Positions 41,724 through 47,192 of a stretch of DNA of 47,192 nt are shown piece by piece. Made by a program: the position numbers and the translations under genes. The notes below the pieces were generated by a model that saw only the letters and a list, made by a program, of their open reading frames with translations, did not search any database and was not told where the DNA came from. Origin of the DNA: an uncultured Flavobacteriales bacterium. Lineage in GTDB: Bacteria > Bacteroidota > Bacteroidia > Flavobacteriales_G > Salibacteraceae. The stretch covers positions 1 through 47,192 of the forward strand of contig CAJVZZ010000019.1 in assembly GCA_913020435.1 (NCBI GenBank). Reading direction: 5' to 3'. Each line of letters starts with the position of its first letter. Positions within the stretch are counted from its first letter, which is position 1.

Positions 41724-42859
41724 TGGAAAGAAGACAAGTCTTTTTAGATAATGCAGCGACAACTCCAATTGCACCAGAGGTTGTAGAAGCAATGATTCCG
41801 ATTATGACCGATTTTTATGGAAATCCATCATCGAGTCATTCTTTCGGCCGTTCTGTAAGAGCGCAAATAGAATATGCCAGAAGATCGATTGCCAAGCATT
41901 TGAATGTTACTCCTGCAGAGATTGTTTTTACTTCAGGTGGAACAGAAGCAGACAATATGGCCATTCGATGTTCTTTAAAAGAATTAAACATTAAACATGC
42001 TATAACAACGGATATTGAACATCACGCTGTTCTAAATACTTTAGAGTCAATTTGCGCAGAATATGGTGTTAAGCTGAGTAAAGTTCGAATTGATGAAAAA
42101 GGGTATGTAGATGTTTCTCATCTGGACGAGCTATTGGCGAATAACGAACGATCTTTTGTTTCAATCATGCACGCCAATAATGAAATCGGAAATTTGATTG
42201 ATTTGGATGAGGTTTCAGAACTTTGTTTAAAGCACAATGCTGTTTTTCATTCGGACACTGTTCAAACAATGGCACATTACCCATTTGACTTTTCTAAAAC
42301 TAAAATTGATTTTGCCACTTGCTCGGCACATAAGTTTCACGGCCCCAAAGGGATTGGTTTTTTATACATCAATAAAAACCTAAAGATAACCTCTATGATC
42401 ATTGGTGGAGGACAAGAAAGAGGCTTGCGAGCAGGAACTGAAAATGTCTATGGAATTGTTGGTTTAGCAAAAGCCATGGACTTATCCTATACGGATGTTG
42501 AAGAACATGCAGCTCATATAAAAGGACTGAAGCACGCTATGCTGGAACGTTTTCAGAACGAATTGCCAGGAGTGTCCTTTAATGGTGATCCAAAAGGAAA
42601 TTCGTTGTACACCATTTTAAACGTGGCGTTACCACCAACTGAAAAGGCTGGAATGTTACTTTTTAATTTGGATATTAATGGTATTGCCGTTTCTGGTGGT
42701 AGTGCGTGCAGCAGTGGTGCCGGAACTTCTTCTCACGTTTTAGCGGGTATCGATGCTAATCCAGATTATCCAGCAGTGCGCTTTTCGTTTTCTAGGTATA
42801 CTACCAAAGAAGAGATAGACTATGCAGTAGACTGCGTTTTAGAATTCTACAATAACTAA
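41723..42859 (+). CDS. Cysteine desulfurase (NifS/IscS family)
   Basis: This PLP enzyme removes sulfur from cysteine for iron-sulfur cluster or thio-modification pathways. The 378-residue protein has VFLDNAATTPIAPEVVEAM, PAEIVFTSGGTEADNMAI, the PLP-lysine in CSAHKFHGPKGIGFL, and the catalytic persulfide loop SGGSACSSGAGTSSHVL. This is the class I NifS/IscS type. It overlaps the glmM stop by one base and is followed after four bases by the glycosyltransferase gene. No iscU or suf genes are nearby. Confidence 0.95.
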   Translation: MERRQVFLDNAATTPIAPEVVEAMIPIMTDFYGNPSSSHSFGRSVRAQIEYARRSIAKHLNVTPAEIVFTSGGTEADNMAIRCSLKELNIKHAITTDIEHHAVLNTLESICAEYGVKLSKVRIDEKGYVDVSHLDELLANNERSFVSIMHANNEIGNLIDLDEVSELCLKHNAVFHSDTVQTMAHYPFDFSKTKIDFATCSAHKFHGPKGIGFLYINKNLKITSMIIGGGQERGLRAGTENVYGIVGLAKAMDLSYTDVEEHAAHIKGLKHAMLERFQNELPGVSFNGDPKGNSLYTILNVALPPTEKAGMLLFNLDINGIAVSGGSACSSGAGTSSHVLAGIDANPDYPAVRFSFSRYTTKEEIDYAVDCVLEFYNN

Positions 42860-42863
42860 TATA

Positions 42864-44375
42864 TTGGAACAAATAAAGTATTACTGGAATCACCGACCAC
42901 TGACATTTATTCTAGTACTTGCTTTCTTGGTGCGTATTATTTCTATCCTTTTTAGTAAAGGCTACGGAATGCATGATGATCATTTTTTGGTTATCGAAGC
43001 AGCGCAAAGTTGGGTCGATGGATACGACTATAACAGTTGGTTACCAAAAAACAGTAGTGATGGTTCACCAACAGGACACTCTTGGTTTTATGTTGGATTG
43101 CACTACTATTTCTTTAGTTTTTTAGAATCAATAGGAATTGTAGGCGCTCAAACAAAATTATATTTCGTTCGCTTTTTGCATGCTCTTTGGTATTTGCTTG
43201 CCATTCGATTTGCTTATAAAATTACGCTGAAACTGAATGGCGAGTCCACTGCAAAAATGGTTGGGCTGTTTATTGCGTTTTTGTGGTTTACACCAATAAT
43301 GAGTGTAAGAAATTTGGTAGAGGTAGTTTGTTTAACTCCGCTGTTAGGAGCTACTTGGTATCTAGTGAAAAATGAAAGTCTGACCTGGAAGAATATAATT
43401 TTCGCAGGTCTGCTTATGGGCGTTTCTGTTTCAATCCGTTTTCAAACTGTGTTGTTTTTGGGTGGAATGGGACTGGTGTTGTTGAGCAAAAATATTTTTA
43501 AAGCAGCTGTATTAGGTTTGTTTTTTATGTTGTCTTTATTTGTTTGTCAAATTGGGGATTTATTCTTGTGGGGCAGGCCTTTTGCAGAATTCGGAGAATA
43601 TATAACTTACAATTTCGCCAACAAAACCACCTATTTTGTTAGACCTTGGTATATGTATTTTGGAACAATCGGTGGGTTATTGCTCCCTCCGTTCAGTCTA
43701 TTTCTATTTGCCGGTTGGTCTAAAGTTTTCAAAAAGAAATACTTACTTGTTGCCATACCATCGTTGATCTTTTTTGGGTTTCATTGTTATTTCCCAAACA
43801 AACAAGAGCGATTTATCATTCCGTTTATTCCCTATTTTATAATTCTTGGTTGGATAGGTTGGGAGCAGCTATTAAAGCAATATGCTCATAAACTAGAAAA
43901 GGTTAGCCATTACGGAATGCGGTTTTTTTGGGGATTGAATATAATTCTACTAGTAGCGATCACTCCCTCATATTCCAAAAAGAGTAGAGTAGAGTCTATG
44001 GAGTACCTTAATGATGTCCCAAATTTTCAGGGTGCTTATGTAGAGAAGTCTTTTGAGTATTCAGCACCTTTGCTTCCTCAGTATTATTCTGGCAAATGGG
44101 TGACACCCGTTAATTTTAAAAAGCATGCTTATTTAGATACTATAATTAGCAGTTATACCAGACAGCCAAAGGAGATAAGAAGAAACCATATTGTGTTTTT
44201 TGAAGCAGAAATTTTAGACGAGAGAATACGTTTTTTCGAAACGAATTGCAATTGTGAATTAGTTCAATTAGCCGTTTTTGAGCCTAGTTACCTCGATCAA
44301 TTCGTACATTGGCTAAATCCAGTGAACGATAATGAGAAGGCATTTGTCTATGAGTTAAAATACACCAAAGAATGA
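42864..44375 (+). CDS. GT22-like membrane glycosyltransferase (ALG9/PIG-B type)
   Basis: A 503-residue polytopic protein with ten or more hydrophobic helices. An acidic pair sits in the first outer loop (GYGMHDDHFLVIEAAQSWV), as in GT-C glycosyltransferases, and a later loop YFPNKQERFIIPFIPYFIIL matches the HKEERFxxP motif of the GT22 (Alg9-like mannosyltransferase) family. A C-terminal soluble part of about 130 residues follows the last helix. The start is TTG at 42864, four bases after the cysteine desulfurase stop; the first ATG would delete helix 1. The likely donor is a polyprenyl-phosphate sugar, acceptor unknown. It overlaps the next gene by four bases (ATGA). Confidence 0.8.
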   Translation: MEQIKYYWNHRPLTFILVLAFLVRIISILFSKGYGMHDDHFLVIEAAQSWVDGYDYNSWLPKNSSDGSPTGHSWFYVGLHYYFFSFLESIGIVGAQTKLYFVRFLHALWYLLAIRFAYKITLKLNGESTAKMVGLFIAFLWFTPIMSVRNLVEVVCLTPLLGATWYLVKNESLTWKNIIFAGLLMGVSVSIRFQTVLFLGGMGLVLLSKNIFKAAVLGLFFMLSLFVCQIGDLFLWGRPFAEFGEYITYNFANKTTYFVRPWYMYFGTIGGLLLPPFSLFLFAGWSKVFKKKYLLVAIPSLIFFGFHCYFPNKQERFIIPFIPYFIILGWIGWEQLLKQYAHKLEKVSHYGMRFFWGLNIILLVAITPSYSKKSRVESMEYLNDVPNFQGAYVEKSFEYSAPLLPQYYSGKWVTPVNFKKHAYLDTIISSYTRQPKEIRRNHIVFFEAEILDERIRFFETNCNCELVQLAVFEPSYLDQFVHWLNPVNDNEKAFVYELKYTKE

Positions 44376-45133
44376 GATTAACTTTTCTTGGTACAGGAAC
44401 TTCACAAGGAATTCCTGTAATTGGAAGCAAACATCCCGTATGTTTGAGTAATGATTCACGCGATAAGAGACTGCGGACTTCAGCATATATCGAAATAGAT
44501 GGAAAATACTTGGTAATAGATACGGGGCCTGATTTTAGGCAGCAAATGCTCAATAATCAAATCCAGCAAGTTGATGCTGTTTTGTATACGCACGAACATC
44601 GAGATCATACTGCAGGATTTGATGATATAAGACCCTTTAATTTTATGCAGAAAAAGGATATGCCTTTGTATTGTTCGGATAGAGTTGGTGAAGCAATGCG
44701 ACGGGATTATGCCTATGTTTTTGAAGCCAATAAATATCCTGGAGCACCTGGAGCTGTAATTCATGAAATTGAAAACAAACCCTTTCAAGTAGAAGGTATA
44801 AGTGTTATGCCGATTGAAGTCATGCACATGAAATTGCCTGTTTTTGGATTTCGAATAAATGATTTAACTTACATTACAGACGCAAAAACTATCTCAACCC
44901 AAGAAAAACAAAAAATATTAGGCAGTAAAGTGTTGGTTTTAAATTGCTTAAGAATTGAAGAGCATTACTCACATTTCAATTTAGCAGAAGCTCTTTCCCT
45001 AGTGGAAGAATTGAAACCAGAACAAGTCTATTTTACGCACATCTCTCATTTATTAGGCTTCCACGAGGAGGTCTCAAAATTATTACCTAACAATGTTAAA
45101 CTTGCATATGATGGCTTACAAATTGAAATTTAA
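44372..45133 (+). CDS. MBL-fold metallo-hydrolase, PhnP/RNase Z-like
   Basis: A 253-residue metallo-beta-lactamase-fold hydrolase. The opening LTFLGTGTSQGIPVIG and the metal motif TGPDFRQQMLNNQIQQVDAVLYTHEHRDHTAGFDDIRPF (key part THEHRDHTAG) are typical of the PhnP branch, which acts on cyclic phosphodiesters. Later ligands are MHMKLPVFGF, YITDAKTIS and the final VYFTHISHLLGFHEEV. No phn genes are near, so the physiological substrate is uncertain. It overlaps the glycosyltransferase by four bases and the nuclease start by 23. Confidence 0.9.
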   Translation: MRLTFLGTGTSQGIPVIGSKHPVCLSNDSRDKRLRTSAYIEIDGKYLVIDTGPDFRQQMLNNQIQQVDAVLYTHEHRDHTAGFDDIRPFNFMQKKDMPLYCSDRVGEAMRRDYAYVFEANKYPGAPGAVIHEIENKPFQVEGISVMPIEVMHMKLPVFGFRINDLTYITDAKTISTQEKQKILGSKVLVLNCLRIEEHYSHFNLAEALSLVEELKPEQVYFTHISHLLGFHEEVSKLLPNNVKLAYDGLQIEI

Positions 45134-46724
45134 TCTCCTTTTCCTATTTATTGCACCTATTTATGTGATTGGTCAAACGAACATTAACTTCGGATCGATC
45201 AATGAAAAGTCTTCGACCTTTAAATCGGTGAATTACAATTCAACTGATTTCCCCAAAGGGTCTGGAGATTCTGTTTATACCTATTTCACTATTATGGGAA
45301 ATGATTGGACAACAGCTGGTGTTACTGCCCCTATCAAAGCTGGGGTCAAACCCGGTGCTTCTGGTCAGGTTAATGTTAGTTTTAAACCCAATCAAAATGT
45401 AGTTCACAAAGGACTAGTTTTGGTGGAAAGTGAGTATTCCGTCGAGCAAATTGTTGTGGTAGAAGGGCAAGGAACTTTCTCGAATAATTATTATTCAACT
45501 ACCAGAAACTTGAACGAAGAAGCACTGAAAACTGCGCTAACTACTTTATTGAATAACGGTACAGTTAGCTTAGGCTACAGCACAGCTCGGGATAATATGT
45601 ATGCAACTATTGATAATAGTGGTGGGCGAGTTGAATGCGTCTATACCGGTAAAATGGCTGCTTTTACAACTAGAGCAGGTGCCAATAATGCCAGTTTTAA
45701 TTGCGAACACACTTATCCTCAAGGATTTTTTAGTAGCAGTGATCCCGAGAAATCAGATATCCACCATTTATTTCCAACTACAACGACTTCAAATTCAAGA
45801 AGAGGAAACGATCCTTTTGGGACCGTTTCGAGCCCTTCATGGCAAGACGGAGGCTCGAAGTCGGGTGGAGGTAACTTTGAGCCTAGAGATGCTCAAAAAG
45901 GTATTGTAGCTCGTTCGATGATGTATTTCGTTTTACGTCATGGAGATTTTAATGATGGAGGAACTCCATTTCTAAGTAAACAAGAAGCTATTTTAAGAAC
46001 TTGGAACAATCAATTTTCTGTTACTCAGCAAGAGAAAGATCGAAATACAGCTATTTTTGGATTGCAGAAAAACAGAAGTCCTTTTGTAGATTATCCTCAA
46101 TTATTAGAAAGGATTGCTAAGATTTCAGGAACGTCAAATGCGTCTGCGAAATTCGATTTACAATTGAGTCGAAATTTGCGTGACATGACTTTTGGGAGTT
46201 TGGACACTCAAACGATTCAAGCGGTATTATACAATGGTGGAAATCAAGAAATAACGGTTTCTTCCATCGATTTTGAAAATAGTCAGCTGAAGCTAGTGGG
46301 CTTTACTCAAACGTTTCCGCTAAAATTAGCAGCAGGTAGCTACTTATCATTTCGTTTTGGAGGTGCCGCAGGGGCAGTTATAGATTTTGACGATAATTTG
46401 GTTATCAAAACAAATGCTCCAGGCAGTGCTAATTTAAAGTTCAATTACAAAGGCAGTGCAAAGGCTAATTCATTAGAAGAGTTGAATTTACAAGCGATAT
46501 CGGTTTATCCAAATCCTGCTCAAAACAAAATTTCTTTTGATGGCTTGTCTTTTACGGATGCTAAATTTGAAGCAGTAGTTTATAATTCCATTGGAAAATT
46601 GATGATTAGCACTGATCTTAATTCAAATGAATTGGACATCTCTCAATTGCCTTCAGGAAGCTACGTTGCAGTGATTAATGAGAACGGTTCTACCGTTTTT
46701 CAAAGTCGTTTTGTAAAAGACTAG
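45111..46724 (+). CDS. Secreted endonuclease I family protein with T9SS sorting domain
   Basis: An extracellular DNA/RNA-degrading enzyme is expected. From ATG 45111 the protein is 537 residues: a signal peptide (KLKFNLLFLFIAPIYVIGQ), a beta-rich ASPM/Ig-like domain (residues ~20-110), then an endonuclease I domain. That domain contains NCEHTYPQGFF, SDIHHLFPTTTTSNSRRGNDPFG and the region YPQLLERIAKISG. A second beta domain leads to a T9SS type A tail (ISVYPNPAQNKISFDGLSF ... LPSGSYVAVINENG). Starts at 45093 and 45108 are also in frame; 45111 gives the neatest signal peptide. The start lies within the upstream gene's 3' end, so it is co-translated. Confidence 0.88.
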   Translation: MAYKLKFNLLFLFIAPIYVIGQTNINFGSINEKSSTFKSVNYNSTDFPKGSGDSVYTYFTIMGNDWTTAGVTAPIKAGVKPGASGQVNVSFKPNQNVVHKGLVLVESEYSVEQIVVVEGQGTFSNNYYSTTRNLNEEALKTALTTLLNNGTVSLGYSTARDNMYATIDNSGGRVECVYTGKMAAFTTRAGANNASFNCEHTYPQGFFSSSDPEKSDIHHLFPTTTTSNSRRGNDPFGTVSSPSWQDGGSKSGGGNFEPRDAQKGIVARSMMYFVLRHGDFNDGGTPFLSKQEAILRTWNNQFSVTQQEKDRNTAIFGLQKNRSPFVDYPQLLERIAKISGTSNASAKFDLQLSRNLRDMTFGSLDTQTIQAVLYNGGNQEITVSSIDFENSQLKLVGFTQTFPLKLAAGSYLSFRFGGAAGAVIDFDDNLVIKTNAPGSANLKFNYKGSAKANSLEELNLQAISVYPNPAQNKISFDGLSFTDAKFEAVVYNSIGKLMISTDLNSNELDISQLPSGSYVAVINENGSTVFQSRFVKD

Positions 46725-47123
46725 GAGGGGCTATTTCTTTAAATGTCACTAGTTATTTGCTCAATCCGTTGGGCTCAGCTTTTGTCACAGACCAAAAAGA
46801 ATTAGAAGCAAAGCCTTTATAAATAAATCAACAACAATTATTGTGCTCACAGTTAAATACTCGAGTCAAGTTCTAAGTTAATTTACACTCTATAGAAGTA
46901 TCTAATTATTAAGCTGAAACCTGGAAAGTTGAAAATTTGAAACTTGTGATTTTGCTTCTTTAAAATCTACCGTTAGTAACTTAGATGTAAATAAATAAGC
47001 CGAAAATTTCCAAAGAATGGAGCATGCGTTGCTCTATAACTTAACTTAAAATATCAGCATTTGTGTCTGTAAATATTTTGAGGGAATTTAATATTCTATG
47101 ATTTGTTATCAATACTTCAACCA
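46725..47123. other. Terminal intergenic stretch
   Basis: About 400 bases with no convincing gene, RNA or hairpin terminator. AT content is high and all frames are broken. Confidence 0.4.
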
Positions 47124-47192
47124 CTATGCATCTCGAGAGTAGTCTATAGTTTTTTGTAAAGTAATGGGTTCTCCTATTTTGCGTATGATCAC
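47124..47192 (-). CDS. Possible C-terminal fragment of a minus-strand gene (runs in from outside)
   Basis: From the window edge the minus strand is open for 22 codons (VIIRKIGEPITLQKTIDYSRDA) to a TAG at 47126-47124. The composition is protein-like, but another minus-strand frame is also open here for about 50 codons, so the correct frame is not certain. Confidence 0.25.
   Translation of the reverse strand: MIIRKIGEPITLQKTIDYSRDA

Noticed and set aside
47041-47189. 50-codon minus-strand frame (ending ...TDTNADILS) at the right edge
   Set aside because: It competes with another open frame, has no recognised motif, and cannot be judged without sequence beyond the window.
1-47192. CRISPR arrays, tRNA or rRNA genes, transposases
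   Set aside because: No regularly spaced repeats, cloverleaf-like GC-rich blocks, rRNA signatures or DDE/integrase-like proteins were seen on either strand.

Overview
The window looks like a chromosomal segment of a Bacteroidota bacterium, most likely in or near Flavobacteriales. The evidence is AT-rich DNA, genes without clear Shine-Dalgarno sites, repeated TAnnTTTG minus-7 boxes just upstream of starts, two proteins with C-terminal type IX secretion (T9SS) sorting domains, many lipoproteins, and a DnaX without the usual cysteine zinc module. Nearly all of it is housekeeping or ordinary accessory content. I found no CRISPR array, rRNA, tRNA, transposase or prophage.

Layout. 1-3052: the start of a divergent DoxX-like gene, gatB, and a TlpA-like lipoprotein. 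3053-3944: a 170-bp inverted-repeat element and a broken secreted-protein gene. 3945-8462: two tandem M1 aminopeptidases and dps. 8547-9673: the rpsF-rpsR-rplI operon on the minus strand. 9943-11684: dnaX, split by a poly-A slippery site. 11789-15469: a small Lys/Cys-rich secreted protein, a rhomboid / GmhB-like / class IV PLP operon, and rimO. 15665-18607: a class V PLP enzyme diverging from a persulfide dioxygenase-rhodanese fusion followed by a free rhodanese. 18981-22213: a vanadium-haloperoxidase-like lipoprotein, a peptidase S74 protein, and a second partial copy of the haloperoxidase 3' end with its terminator. 22354-26492: an MsrB-MsrA fusion, small secreted proteins, a rhodanese, an SpmA-SpmB fusion. 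26452-32853: prfC, a metallophosphoesterase, 5-formyl-THF cyclo-ligase and a SulP transporter. 33116-35900: a lipoprotein, a CoA-transferase, and decayed DNA including a katG remnant. 35963-40146: a five-gene minus-strand operon (TPR protein, phosphosulfolactate synthase, rhodanese, DUF368, aroE). 40335-46724: phosphoglucomutase-family enzyme, cysteine desulfurase, GT22-like glycosyltransferase, metallo-hydrolase and a T9SS endonuclease I.

Themes. Sulfur handling recurs: persulfide oxidation, four proteins with rhodanese domains, a cysteine desulfurase, ComA-type sulfolactate synthesis and methionine sulfoxide repair. Secreted hydrolysis (M1 peptidases, metallophosphoesterase, nuclease) fits a particle- or polymer-degrading lifestyle. 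The most notable signals are (1) dnaX, where the full-length tau-like protein can be made only by a -1 shift on an A10 run containing the E. coli-type A AAA AAG heptamer, and (2) the 209-bp direct duplication of the haloperoxidase 3' end flanking the S74 gene, which suggests insertion of a gene cassette. Two genes (the rhomboid and rimO) have minus-7 boxes so close to the start that their mRNAs should be leaderless or nearly so.
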